Shown piece after piece: positions 44,681-56,446 of a DNA stretch of 64,000 nucleotides. The DNA comes from Flammula alnicola (lineage: Eukaryota > Basidiomycota > Agaricomycetes > Agaricales > Strophariaceae). A program made the translations under genes and the position numbers. The stretch's first letter is position 1; each line of letters opens with the position of its first letter. Location of the stretch: NCBI GenBank assembly GCA_015499995.1, contig JADNRV010000207.1:20771-84770 (forward strand), given 5' to 3'. The notes below the pieces were generated by a model. The model was not told the origin of the DNA. It saw only the letters and a list, made by a program, of their open reading frames with translations, and searched no databases.

Positions 44681-46420
44681 TCACTGTGAGTCTGAGGGTG
44701 TAGACTTTGAACTTGATGCTTGCTCATGTTCAATCCACCAATGAGGAGTGGCCTGCTTTTGCCCTTCCTCTAGGTCCGTGAACTTGGAGGAAATGATATT
44801 AACTACCGGTTCTTCAGGAGCGGGAAGTGCCTGCGGTAGCGATATGGGTAATCGGAAATCCACTGATAAATGCAGACTTACCTTTCCCAACATCTTGAGA
44901 AAGAGAATATTGTCCCTGATTTTGAAATATTTGTCCAATACTTCAGTTTCCTCCTCCGTCATCTCCCGAACGCGGGGGTCATCATCTGACTTGAGCTTCC
45001 CTAGTGACGCTAGTTTCTCGATGTTGCTGCTATACCGCAACTTATCTTCAAGCCACTCATAGACAATCTTTGTGATGCGTTGTGGCCACTCATTGACGGT
45101 CTTTATGGCACGTTCAGGGGAAAACAGAGCTACGCCACGCCCGCCAATTGCAACCCGGTCATTACCCCGAGAGGGTAGCTCAACCACTTCTGAATATTGC
45201 GAAGGTAATTCAGCAAACGACATCGCCGATTGAAACAGTAAAAAACTTGCCTGTGCCCAAGTTTAACTCGAGCATTTTGAGGATATTGGGTGATGCCAAT
45301 GCAGCCAAATGCTCCGCGGATAATCCTTCTGTCATGATTCCGGGCTTTAACACATATTAGAGGGGATACAAGATGTCAGATATGGAGGAGAATACGTTGA
45401 CGTACTGAATCGTCTGCTGAATGGGCTTGCATAAATACAGTGACTGTGGACGTATTGGCTTTTTCCGGCTGGTCAACCGTATACTGTCCCACATACAGTG
45501 GGAGTAATACCGGGAACGCTGAGAACTGCGAAAAGGAGAACCCTTAAGTGGGCAGTACGTGTATTTGTGGCAGTGGAAGCACGTACAATGGTAGGTTTCA
45601 CTGAAGACGGCGAGAAGGACAGATCTGGGCTAATTTCCAAGGATTCGGCAGAGGAAGTTGTTGCGATATCGACCACAGAAAATGGAGAGATCGTAAAGGG
45701 TATGCATTGTACTTCTTCTTCATACTGCCTCAGGAGAGATTCGTCAAAGGGTAAAGGCTCTTTGCCATCCAGTGTTCGAGGCCAGAGAGGGGCTGCTGAC
45801 AATGTTGGAACATGGGATCCTGCACTGCTTCAATAAGATGCGTTCTTCGCAGGGAAAGGGACGCGACTACCTGGTATATACCTTGCAGCCATGTAGTTGG
45901 TTGAGTTATTTGACACACTTGCGTAGGGAACACACATACGTATTTCTGAAGATCGCACTCGCAGCTTGCTGACACGAAAATATATTAGCTAAACCACATT
46001 CGGATGAAGGAAAGCGCTAACCTGATATCCTTTGTATGTAACTTTTGCTTCAATTTCTGCATTGAGTATCCAAGCTGGAAAATACACGGCCGAAAACCGC
46101 GTTGGGCGTTTGTATTCAAGGAAGGATGGGGTTGAGAGAAAGGATGGCAGTAGGTCGATGACCACCGAGGTAGCCATAGTGGCATTGTCACAGAAACAGA
46201 GTAGCGCAGCGTGGGCAGCCATTTTTCTTTGAGCCTCTTCTGGAGAGAATTTGAACGGAAATGCTATAAGAACGCGCAAAGTTTGAGAGTCCATTTTGAA
46301 AGCCGGTGCTCGAACAAACGGACCTCTGAGTTTCTTGTAAGATTCTCCGTACGGTGCTGCTGTGTATCTTCTGACCAGAAACATCCCAGGTTGTTTGATG
46401 CGGCATATTCGTGTCAACAT
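44681..46420 (-). CDS. conserved mitochondrial-type protein of unknown function
   Basis: The start is the ATG at 46420. The N-terminus (MLTRICRIKQPGMFLVRRYTAAPYG) is basic and lacks acidic residues, as in mitochondrial presequences. Downstream segments are FKFSPEEAQRKMAAHAAL, FSAVYFPAWILNAEIEAKVTYKGYQ, PFTISPFSVVDIATTSS and a likely membrane segment FSAFPVLLPLYVGQY. The C-terminal domain is WPQRITKIVYEWLEDKLRYSSNIEKL...TDLEEGQKQATPHWWIEHEQA. I recognise the general pattern from basidiomycete genomes but know no function. About seven introns are needed. Confidence 0.65.
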
Positions 46421-46879
46421 CGTTCGTGAGTCCTTACAGAAGTTGTAACGCTGACACTGGGTTAGACAGTAACTCCCGGAGAGACGGCCCGCCGTCTTAC
46501 AAGTTGAAAAACATCGCACGGTGCACCGACCACTGACCAGCATCAACGATTGGCTCAGTCATCATCGTAATATAGTGTTTTATTGCTTTGTGTTAAGGAT
46601 ACATTGGGTGGGAATATCGATGGCACTGCGAGCAGAAAGTGATGTAGAGTTGTAATGCAGGGAAGTGAAAAGAGCCCGAAACAAGTAAAATGGACGTTCG
46701 TCGCCTCGAACGCAAAAAGATAAATAAAAAGGCGACAACGAATCAAAGCGTGATCTACAGTATAGTAAAGATAAAAAGAAGGTAACAATATAAATAGAAG
46801 ATCCTATCTGGTGCAGCAAAGGGGTAGCGGGATAAATACAGATTCAGAGAGTTCGTTGAAAATTTTAAGCTCCAACACA
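46421..46879. other. intergenic region between minus-strand genes
   Basis: This holds the promoter of the gene ending at 44681 and the 3' region of the kinase gene. No other feature recognised. Confidence 0.45.
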
Positions 46880-49800
46880 TCAGTATTTGGCGGCCAGTTC
46901 TTCAAGGGTTTCAACCACTTCAGTCATGGTGGGCCGATCTTGGTGGTCCTGAGCCCACATGCGCTCTATGAGGTCAACTATTTCTGGACACCATTGTTTT
47001 CGCAGACCAGCAATCGAAGGACTAAAGACATCACATATGAGAAACGATACTATCAGAACAGGGCTAGAAGGACTTACCGCTGCCGTTTTGCTCCAACTAT
47101 CTCGTAAATGGCATGCTCATTCATTCCCTACAACAAAAGATGAGCAACTGTATTACACGAAAAGAATTAAATCCTAACCTCCCAGGGGAACTTCTTCGTG
47201 GGTGCATGCCATTGGAGCATCTCCCAGTATACCATCGCGCAAGAGAAAACATCCACCTTGTGGTTATACTTTGGATGCGCATGCCACAGTTCTGGCGCCT
47301 GCCAATTGACAGTACCAACCAGACTGCGAACCATGGACCGCGTTGACTGCTTGACCTTGGCCAAACCAAAGTCCGCAATCTTCGCCGTTCCTTTCGCTGT
47401 GATAAGGATGTTGGATGACTTGCAATCTCGATGGATGATTGAGGGTTTCCGAGTGTGAAGATACTCCAAACCGCGAGCGATGTCCAGCATCATTTGCAAC
47501 TGTACCATGGCTATGTTAGAATGGGCAGAGGGGCGGATAGAACAGTACGTACGACTTTGTGCAAATTGGGCGCATTAGTATTTCGAATATAATCGAAAAG
47601 ATCGCCATTGGAGCACAGCTCGCTGACGATCATGACCGGAGTCTCCTTGGTGTTTTCAGGTATACTAACCCCGAGCTAATTTTGGCGAAAACAGTTAGGA
47701 ATCCACGCCGATAATAAGGATGCAGAAGCCACATACAAAACGGACGATATTCGGGTGGTTAAAAGCCCCGAGCAGTTTGAGTTCCTTGATATCCACTACA
47801 ACGGCGTGTCAACAGGAGCTAATACATAAAAGATAGATATACAACTCACTAGCACTCAGCTGGCCTCTAAACTCTGATATAGCAATCTTCCTACCCTTGA
47901 ACTTGCCAATGTAGACATCTTTGAAGCCGCCGCTGCCGATCTTCTCTAATTTGGTCAGTTTTTCAGGAGGTATCTCACGATCCTCCAAGCCCAAGCTTTC
48001 CAAGTCTAGCTCGAGCTCCTCGTTCTCTTTTTCCTTCTCCTTGTCAGGAACAGGAGTACGAGGTTCGTCCGTATGGGTATGACCAGAGCGCAGAAGAACA
48101 GGAACACCGGTGCTGCTACCTGAATGGTGTTTTGTTCTGCGCCTTTTCCTGCCGGATGATGGGCGGACAGTTCCTCCAGAAGAGGGTGACGAAAAGTCGT
48201 TAACTTGTCGGTCTCGCCATTGCAGAAGAGCTTCGGCAAGCTGGGGTTTCGTCCCCGATGGGTCAATCTCCCTTGTTTCGCAAAGTCGAACAAGGTCATC
48301 CCGACGCAGACGGACAAGTGTTTTGGCGGTGGCGACCGTCAGATCAACTAGTGGACCATCAACACCATAGAAAAATATCCTGAAAAAAATCGACTTACCG
48401 TCCTCTTCCATCGCCTCATCCTCTTCTGTCTCGCCTTCAGCATCGACGTCAATCTCCTCATCCTCCTCCGCTTCTTCGCCCTCTTCTACTTCTTCCTCCT
48501 CCTCGTCTCCAATGGACTCCTCGTCAACTTCCATTTCTACATCTTCTTCCCCAACGATCTTGCCATTCCGCAGTTTCCGTGGCTCAACGGCGATGGTCGC
48601 TTCGTCGTCCTCTTCTTCCACGGCTGCCTCCTCCTCTTCCCCTTCTTCTCCAGCTTCCTCCTCCTCTCCTGCCTCTCCTTCCTCTTCCTCTTCCTCTTCC
48701 TCTTCCTCTTCCTCTTCCTCTTCCTCTTCCTCTTCCTCCTCCTCCTCCCGTTCTTCCTCTTCCTCCTCCTGTTCTTCCTCTTGTAAAGTCTCCTCTTCCT
48801 CCTCGTCATCGCCCTCGTTTTCCTCATCTACGGTCGGAGTGACTTTTTTCCGTGGCCGCCTTGGTCTGAGTCGGCTACGTACTGGTGTTCGGCGACCTCG
48901 AGACTCTGGCGGAGGCGTTATCGAGGCTGACGACACGAGCTCATCGACCTCCTCTTCCTCTTCTGCATCCTCATCCACTTCGACCTGCTGATCCTCTTCC
49001 TCCTCTTCCTGTAGCTCATCTTCCTCCTCCTCCTGTTCGTCTTGATCTTCCGATTCCGATTCTTTCAGACTACCGATCCGCCCTTTAGCTTTCCGCATAG
49101 GCGTCACTCGCAGTCTCCTCCCCGTCGCGCCTTCAAACACCTCTGTCCCTTGCTCAACTTCCACACTCTTGGCTTTCCGCCGTTGTTTCGAATGGGCGAC
49201 AGGCGTGGCGTCTAAATCTTCTTTCTCCTTTCCCTTCGATTTCTCGAGTTCGCGGTCTTTACTCCGCAGGCGCCGGGGACTGGGTTGTCCTTTGAGTTCG
49301 CCCTCTGAGCCCTCCAGCTCAGTAAGGTCACTCTCGGAATCGAGAAGCCTCTCGCGCTCCTGGTCCTTGGAGCTCTTTTTCGGAGGTGTTTGGAGATGGA
49401 CTTCAACCGCATCGCTGAACTCGACCTGTTTAGCTTTTCCTTTACTTTTGCTTTTACTTGTCGTGGCCGTAGACGTGCAAGCGGTAGGTATAGTTGTGGA
49501 GACGTTGCGCGAACGTAGTCGAGTAGCAGGAGGCGATAGGTTGACTGCCGACGTCGTAGCGCTTGTCGTCGGAGAGGAACGCGTGGAAATTCTCCTGAAG
49601 AGACCATTAGACAAAGTTGCTTTATGTACACCCCGCGACTGACCTTATGGACGTGCCATCAACATGGTCGATTTCCACCTGTGCTGAAGGCTTTCGCTTC
49701 GACAGTAAAGATTTGGGTGCGGCACCCAGACCTAGTAGGTTGCCCATCGAATGACTACGGTTCTTTAAGGGTCGAACCGGAGTCTTCGACATATCGTGCA

Positions 49801-50705
49801 AAGTGACTCGCCTCCTGAGTTGATTGCCGTTCGGGGCATTACGAGGCCCACCAGCATCGGTTTCCTCGTCACCAGCAAAATGGCCATCGTCGCTTGATTC
49901 TTCGGAAGAGCCGCCATCGGCTCGTGGTGGTGATGAAGGTGGCACAGATGCAAAATCATCCCGGGCATTGACTATGGCGTCAATAATTTCAGACTTGGTA
50001 AATAGTTCTCCATCGTCTGGGAGGCCGGCAAGTTCGTATAATCGAACAAGGTCCACTTTGAGTAATCTGCTGAGTCTCTTTGGTGGCGCGGAGTGGATCA
50101 GATATTCGTTCGCTAATATATATAAATTGAGGTTTCAAGTAAAGACAAGAGAGGAACCTACACGAATCATCGTTTTCCTCGTGACCCTCTTCAATATCCT
50201 CTTCCTGTTCAACTTCGTCACCCGAGTCATCAGAAGCGACGTCCTGAACGGAGGCGGTGTCCACGTCCATTTCGCTGGCTTCCGATTGACTCTCTTCACT
50301 GGTTGTTTGGTGGTGAAAACTTGATGTCGTCGCGACATCGGTTCTTAGGCGTTTCCTTCTGCCCGAAACACGCGTCGGCCTGCCGTGAGTGAGTGCATTC
50401 TCATTGCTGCTCACGACGCGTTTCCGCTTCGATCCAGTGATCACATGACCTGAATCACGCATCAGCTGGTTTGGACCGTCCTTCTCAGCCAGATGAAGTC
50501 GGGAAGGCAGACGACGAAGATTAGGTTGGAGAGGAACCAGGACGGGCCTATGGGACTTGGGAAGAGGTGAAGACAGAAATTCGGGGGGCGCTTGTAAGGG
50601 CAGTCTGCTAGACGGGCGCCTTAGGGTGTTCCTGCGAGTTTTCAAAGGCGAACTGATAGACGATGACGGTGCTCTATGTTGCGGTGAGCGTCTTGCGTGA
50701 GCCAT
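46880..50705 (-). CDS. TKL-type protein kinase with SAP-like and acidic regions
   Basis: A large protein of more than 1,100 residues. The N-terminus is basic and Ser-rich, then a helix pair resembling a SAP/HeH fold (LLKVDLVRLYELAGLPDDGELFTKSEIIDAIVNA). A region of more than 250 residues is dominated by Glu and Asp, then a second SAP-like helix pair (LVRLRRDDLVRLCETREIDPSGTKPQLAEALLQW). The kinase follows: glycine loop IGSGGFKDVYIG, EFRGQLSAVDIKELKLLGAFNHPNIVRFLG, HRDCKSSN, DFG, and GTVNWQAPELW, ending RMWAQDHQDRPTMTEVVETLEELAAKY. The beta-3 position reads IAIS where VAIK is expected. Start ATG 50705. About nine introns. SAP-like parts suggest chromatin or DNA association (inference). Confidence 0.82.
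48630..48800. repeat. (TTCCTC)n tract encoding poly-glutamate
   Basis: The plus strand is a run of CTTCCT/CTCCTC units, purest at about 48674-48740. On the minus strand it encodes more than 40 nearly uninterrupted glutamates within the kinase gene. Length polymorphism between strains would be expected. Confidence 0.85.
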
Positions 50706-51354
50706 AACCAAGACTGACTACACAAAATCCGTTGGATCGCCCAGCCCCTCCAGATGTTGATATATTCAAAGCGCCCGTATGTCGATGATCCAGGGTTGCT
50801 TCTGCTATACCAGCAGTATAATATGCTCCAGAGAGCGCCTGAAGGGTTTATGAGGACGCTAGGGTTGTCGTCGTCGTCTCTGGCGTTGGCTGTGGCAGTC
50901 GATGTTCACTTTCTCTCCTTTGTTTACAGCCACAATCTCAACATCGGCAATCAAGTGCAAGCAGGTTGCTCAGGTCTACACGTGATTTTTCCCACAGTGA
51001 ATTGATGGCCTCGCTAATCATAGCCAGCCAATCAGCATCCTTTGTCAACTTCACCATTGTCCTCGTCGATGACTTTTATTTCAACACATATGGCCCAAAT
51101 GTCCGCCGAATCTATAAAAGCTATCTCCTCGTTGCAAAACCCATCGCCTCCTAACTGTAACCCGCCCTTTCAACTGTGCTCAGGCTCATCGCCGTCCTTT
51201 GCCAAATTAGCCGACCTCACAAACGGACTGCCCAACTGGGAAACCATAAAGCTGACGCCCTTTTGAGCTCTATTCATTTCTCTCGTTTTATAAACCCCAT
51301 CTCTGGAATATTCATCTTTCGCCCCATTTCCCCCTCTCAGGACGAAAGAACACC
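50706..51354. other. divergent promoter region
   Basis: This 0.65 kb lies between the kinase gene (minus) and the DUF6593-like gene (plus). A CCAAT box occurs near 51028 in CCAGCCAATCAGC. Nothing else is supported. Confidence 0.45.
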
Positions 51355-52384
51355 ATGTTGTTCAAATTCACTGCGCCCGACATGCTAAACACGTCGCTGA
51401 TCGACGTCGCAACTGGAGAACGTGCCTATAATATCTTAACGGTGATCTCATCCCCCACAAACCCGTCTAAGGAGTCTTCGGACCAGCCCGAATCGTCCCC
51501 CGTGGCTTCGTCCTCTAAGCAGCGGACAGATACTGCCACTTCGTCTTCGGCAGCCTTCCTGAAGAAGTCGGCACCTCCTCCGAATCCAGAAGATATTAAA
51601 AATACGGAGACGAGACTGACAACGATTACCGATGGTACCGGAAAGGTTGTTGCCAACATAACCTGGAAAGGACGTCATCCAGATATTACCATCGGTACCG
51701 AGAAGATTGGCGCTCTCACTGACCTTTTCGGCTCGTCGACTGTGCGCTTCATGTTCGTACAAAGTCTTTTCGTCTGGGGAATCTTCCTGCTGACTTTCTT
51801 TTCTTAGGCCTAAAATTCTGGCTATTCCTACTCGCTTCGATACAGAGTATGTGTGGACAGCTACACCAGACTCTCTTACGGTAAGTGTTTTAGGGCCTAG
51901 TTTTTTCTAATACTCATTTTATCTTCAGCTTTTCGATTATGATACGGAGACAATCAAAGGCTCCTTCCATCAGAACACCTTCCGAATTCCCTCCCCCTCT
52001 AAAACGCCGAAGTCTAAGCTCTCGTCACCTTCAAAGTACAAGCTCTCGTCACCCTCCACCCTTCTCCTTGGCGCCATACCTTCTTCTAAGTCTTCGGCCC
52101 TGTCTTCAACCTCCGAGGAAGCTGAATCCGAAACCAAGATCCACGAACTCGGAAAATCGACGTTCATTCCTACCCATCTTCCGGGAGTTGGCTCCTGTTA
52201 CCTAGAATTTTCCTCGCACCCCCTTGCGCATGACATCGAGATAATCTTGTCCTTCCTCATGATGGAGATTCTTCGCAGAGGCCGATTCTCCCTCACCCCA
52301 TACACTTTCGAGAAGCCAAGATTATGGCAGTTCAAAGAAGCAAGAGATTTATTCATGCGCCGTCTACGACGAAATACGGTTTAG
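51355..52384 (+). CDS. DUF6593-like conserved fungal protein
   Basis: About 310 residues in three exons; introns start near 51750 (5' site GTTCGT, ending TTAG before GCCTAAAATT) and near 51880 (GTAAGT to CAG at about 51929). The fold pattern is a single beta domain: MLFKFTAPDMLNTSLIDVATGERAYNILTV, TTITDGTGKVVANITWKGRHPDITIG, RFMPKILAIPTRFDTEYVWTATPDSLTLFDYDTETIKGSFHQNTFR, ending SCYLEFSSHPLAHDIEIILSFLMMEILRRGRFSL. The Ser-rich inserts are probably disordered loops. This pattern is frequent in mushroom-forming fungi, where the family has no known function. No signal peptide. Confidence 0.7.
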
Positions 52385-53728
52385 ATTCGTATGCCCCCTC
52401 TGCTCAGAATTTATCTTCTCTTATGCCTCCGCCGATCATCAGTTATTTCACTCACACATCAGCATGGACGCTTCGGGTTGAACCCTTGTTCACCGCTTTT
52501 ATGCACGTGCAACGTCGTTCCTTCGTTTTCGCTTTCGTTTCGCTCTCGCTTTTGTTTTCGCTTTCGATTGCAAGTCGGTACATCCTCCGTACCACTACTC
52601 TTATCATCATCACCATCGCCTTTGCCTTCGGAATTCCTACATGCACAAGACACTCCTTTTCCAGTACTCACTGTCTCGTACCTCCATATGCATTTTCACT
52701 TGTATTCATTTGATCATCTCTCGCTTCGCGGGGATCAACCATGTAGCCATATTTCGCACTATATTACTTGAAAAGTCATATCCTTTGTGTGAGTCCTTGC
52801 AACGAGGCCATTTCGACCTTTACCATGTGGTTAACCTTGCGTAAGGGAAGCGAAGGTTCGAAAGTTCCGACACACATGACTATGGGAGGACTAGTCCTGA
52901 TGACTCGATAATTTGCTCTGTGGGCGCCAGGTGTAATTCTTACCGACGCCCAAGTTTTCCTTGTACCTCAAGGGGCCCCAGCAGCTGAAGTCCGAGAACT
53001 CTGACCTTGAAATCAAAACCGCCGGGGTCCTGCAGGCCGGGTACAAATGCGGGGTCCCTGTCCATATTAGGAAGGTAGCGATTGCTCGCACATCTCACAA
53101 TCTATATCACTATTCCTCGTTCCACAACCACACTCTGACTCGGATTTTCAGCCTAAATGTCTAGCTATTCATCCTCTATAATCTTCTTTACCTTTCAACT
53201 AGAAGGCTGCCTCGATGCACTACTTGATGCGTGAGAAAGAACTGAAGAGGCTCTCCTTCTTCGCGGTGAAGTCGGATCCCAGCTCTCGTCGTTGTCGAGG
53301 GCTACATCCATGGACAGGGACTCCACATTTGTGCCAGGACCCCAGCAGTTTTAATTTCAAGAAAACAGAGGGAGGTGAGAGTTCTCGGACTTTGCCGCTG
53401 AGGCCCTCTATCACACAAACAGATTACTTCTGACAAGATATAAATGGCGCCTAAAGTTAGAGCGCAGGTGATGAGTATATCGATGAGTATTATAATTCAA
53501 ATAAAGCGATTCAAATTTAGCTTCAGGCGATATATTATCACCGGTAAGGTCATTGAAATTCCGTTGACATTGGGTTGACGTCGGGCATTCATGACCACCG
53601 AGTCATTGCTCGGAAGCCCAGCAGATAGCATGTTTAGTACGCCTTGCTTCCACCTTGCTGCTTGCCTTTAAATCCTTAGGCTGATATTCATCGCACAGTT
53701 CACCCATATCCCCAAAGCGAGATCGATA
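52385..53728. other. intergenic region with fold-back repeat
   Basis: No exon could be supported in 1.3 kb. The stretch holds an imperfect inverted repeat (52972-53407). The remainder is pyrimidine-rich near 52500-52700 and AT-rich toward 53500, before the HET gene promoter. Confidence 0.5.
52972..53407. repeat. fold-back (inverted) repeat with ~95-base arms
   Basis: The left arm (52972-53064) and the reverse complement of the right arm (about 53310-53407) share AAGTCCGAGAACTCT, the block around CTGGGGTCCTG and ACAAATG-CGG/TGG-GTCCCTGTCCAT. They differ by small indels. The loop is about 245 bases. No target duplication was found, so it could be a transposon remnant or an inverted duplication. 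Confidence 0.65.
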
Positions 53729-56030
53729 ATGTCCCGCCGTGCTTCAGCTATCAAGAGTCTTGTTTTCAACTCATTGTCGAAACTTCAGCCGCATGCCAGG
53801 GGCGGTCAATCTACAGAGGATACTCTACCTCATTCACAGGAGAATCCCGATTCTCCATCAACCCTTGTCTGTGCTGCATGCCGGACAGGGCCTTTCTCTT
53901 ACGAAGGGTTTCGCAAGGCCGTCTTCGACTTTCATGATTCTGATACAGGCTATTGCTATACCACGACATGGCACGACATTTCCCAATCTATCAGCAATGA
54001 AGGTTGTAATTGGTGCGGTCTTATCAGCCGGGCTAGAGATGGATTACCCGCTGAAAAGTCCCCCCGTGCCGGCGAGGAAAATGTGGAGATTAGAGTTCAA
54101 GTAATGGTTCAGTCGCCAGTGGACTGGATGGATGTGACCAATACCATCACCGTGTTCCTCAATGGCTATAAGGCGGCTACCTACAAGATCTATGCGGATC
54201 CAAGTAAGCAATTCTCTCTGAAGTTTGAAGCCATATTTTCCTTGTGGTTATCCAAAAAACGAAATAGCAGTGTACTAATCGAATAAACCTCTTTGTACAG
54301 GCGATGCAGCTGCCAAAGAAATCGGCACAGGAAACCACATCCGAAAGGAAAAACCCTACGTAGACTATGACAAGGCAAAGGAATGCGTCAAAAACTGCAG
54401 CGACCATGACCACTGTTCCAAATTGGACGAAACGTATCTCCCCACCCGAGTCATCGATTGCTCAGATCCCTCCAAACCCCGCCTCTTCGAGACCCATCGG
54501 CAAATAAAAGGCTACTATTGTACCCTGAGCTACGTGTGGGGCGGAGAACAGCACCAGAAAACCACCATTGCCAACATCGACACCTATGTGCGCGAAGGCA
54601 TCAACGTTCCTCTACCTCAAACGATAACAGACGCAATCTTCGCAACGCACAAGCTCGGCGTTCGATATCTCTGGGTCGACGCGCTGTGCATTATCCAAGA
54701 TTCCTTCGAAGACAAGGTCAAGGAATTGGCGAATATGGGTCACGTTTACCGCGATTCATATCTTACGATTTCGGTTTTGTCCGCGTACCGTGCTGATGAA
54801 GGGTTCCTCCCTGATGAACGCACATCGGTTATGTTGCCATTCCACGTCGCACACCGTATTAAATGGTCGAGATCTCTGGGCCGCATGCTGCTGAAATACG
54901 ACATACCACGTCAAGATCCATCCTTGGGGTACAAACACCAGACTGTCGCCACACATTCGCCACTCGACGAGCGCGGTTGGTGCTTGCAGGAGAGTATCCT
55001 CTCCCCACGAAGACTCGTCTTTCAGCCTCCCTACGTTCAGTACAAGTGTCGCAGTTTTTCTGAAAACCTTACTCCAGGCCAGTGGGAAAAGGAAACCACC
55101 TATTCCCAGCGCGATTATATACTTTTCCCAATCGCCAAAGATGATAGTACGAGTGGTGGCGGTGTCGCAGAAGATGAACTACGCGAGCAGTGGGAGCAGA
55201 TACTTTCGAGCTACACAGGATGCAAGATTACGGTGCCACCGATAAACTGGTCGCTTTGGCGGGTGTTGCTGAAGTATTTCAATCTATATCCCAAGATGAT
55301 TATCTCGCTGGGTTGTGGCGGCGGACACTCCTAGACGATCTCCTTTGGGATACCTTCGGCCCTATAGGGCCAGATGAAGTTCTCCCTCCCGGCCAATGGA
55401 GTATCGTGCACCAACTTGGTCGTGGGCATCGGTCGGCGATGTCGTCATAAACCAGCACCAGAAACATATGTTTGAAGTTCCTTCCACGGAATATGAAGCA
55501 GAGATAGTGGCGTGCGAAGTCACTCCGAAAAGCGACATACATCCCTTCGGTGAAGTTGCGGAGGCGACTCTGACAGTTAAAGCGAAGATACGGCCACTGA
55601 TGCTCGATGGGCACAAATGTACGTTCATGGAGAGGAAGGGGACTCGTACGGGTGATGAATTCCAAAGCTTGTCGCTCTCAGGGGATTGGGTTGCTCCAGT
55701 AGGAAATTGTTTGGAGTCTGGTTCTTCTTCGGTGGATAGGCTGGGTGACGAAGAGCAGGAAGACAAGCGGATCGGATTAGATTCGATTGTCTCGAGGGAA
55801 CGGCACAGGATCGTCCAATGGACTTTTATATTATCATCCTACGCGCAGGCCGAAGATGGGGAAATGAAGAGGGTTATCGTGACGAGGGCTGGATTCGTGG
55901 ACTTCTGGTGTTGCGGGTTGAGGATGGGGTAGAACAATATCGGAGGGTGGCGAAATTGGATCTTCAGTACAATTTCCAGTGGCCGGACTGGTTTGACACT
56001 ACGCCATTGAAAACGGTCGTTTTGGTTTAA
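53729..56030 (+). CDS. HET-domain (heterokaryon incompatibility) protein, reading frame broken
   Basis: HET-domain proteins mediate cell death after fusion of incompatible fungi. Exon 1 (53729 to about 54204) has two Cys-pair motifs (CAACRTG, EGCNWCG). After the intron the HET core is clear: YCTLSYVWGG, LPQTITDAIFATHKLGVRYLWVDALCIIQD, DKVKELANMGHVYRDSYLTISVLSA and SPLDERGWCLQESILSPRRLVF. The frame then shifts three times in the same direction. Near 55225 it moves into DKLVALAGVAEVF, between 55340 and 55390 into SRPMEYRAPTWSWASV, and near 55905-55930 into LLVLRVEDGVEQYRRV, each consistent with loss of one base. The product as it stands would stop at 55334. This is either a true pseudogene or sequence error; neighbours share the defect. 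Confidence 0.8.
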
Positions 56031-56446
56031 TGTTCTCTTTCGTACTTAAACTCCATCAGGTATTACTACACGTTTAAACTGTTAGTGAGATGAGCATTGT
56101 TCAAATTGTATAACTTCGAATATCCTTACGAGCAATTTATTCCTCGAGCCGACGCAGTTGTCCCAAATCATGCCTTCAGGTTGCCGTCATCGCTGTTATC
56201 ATCGTATCAGAAGCATTAGATTCTGGCCTCAGAGTGAGGAACGTCAAGGAACGTCTTGGGCCGACTGCGGTAACGGTTTCTATTCCTTCGTTCTACCTAC
56301 CACCTTCAACAATTCTGCGAGGCAGACAAATTTAAAACATAAAGAAAAAACTGTATAGGCCCGCCACTGCGAGACATGGGTAATCATTACTCCTTCCATT
56401 TACTAGGTATATGCCAAGATATCACAACAAGAAAAAAGATCAAAAA
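56031..56446. other. convergent 3' intergenic region
   Basis: Spacer between the HET gene (plus) and the transporter gene (minus). No feature recognised. Confidence 0.45.

Noticed and set aside
48512..48991. Plus-strand poly-serine open frame
   Set aside because: It is the complement of the poly-glutamate exon of the kinase and has no independent support.
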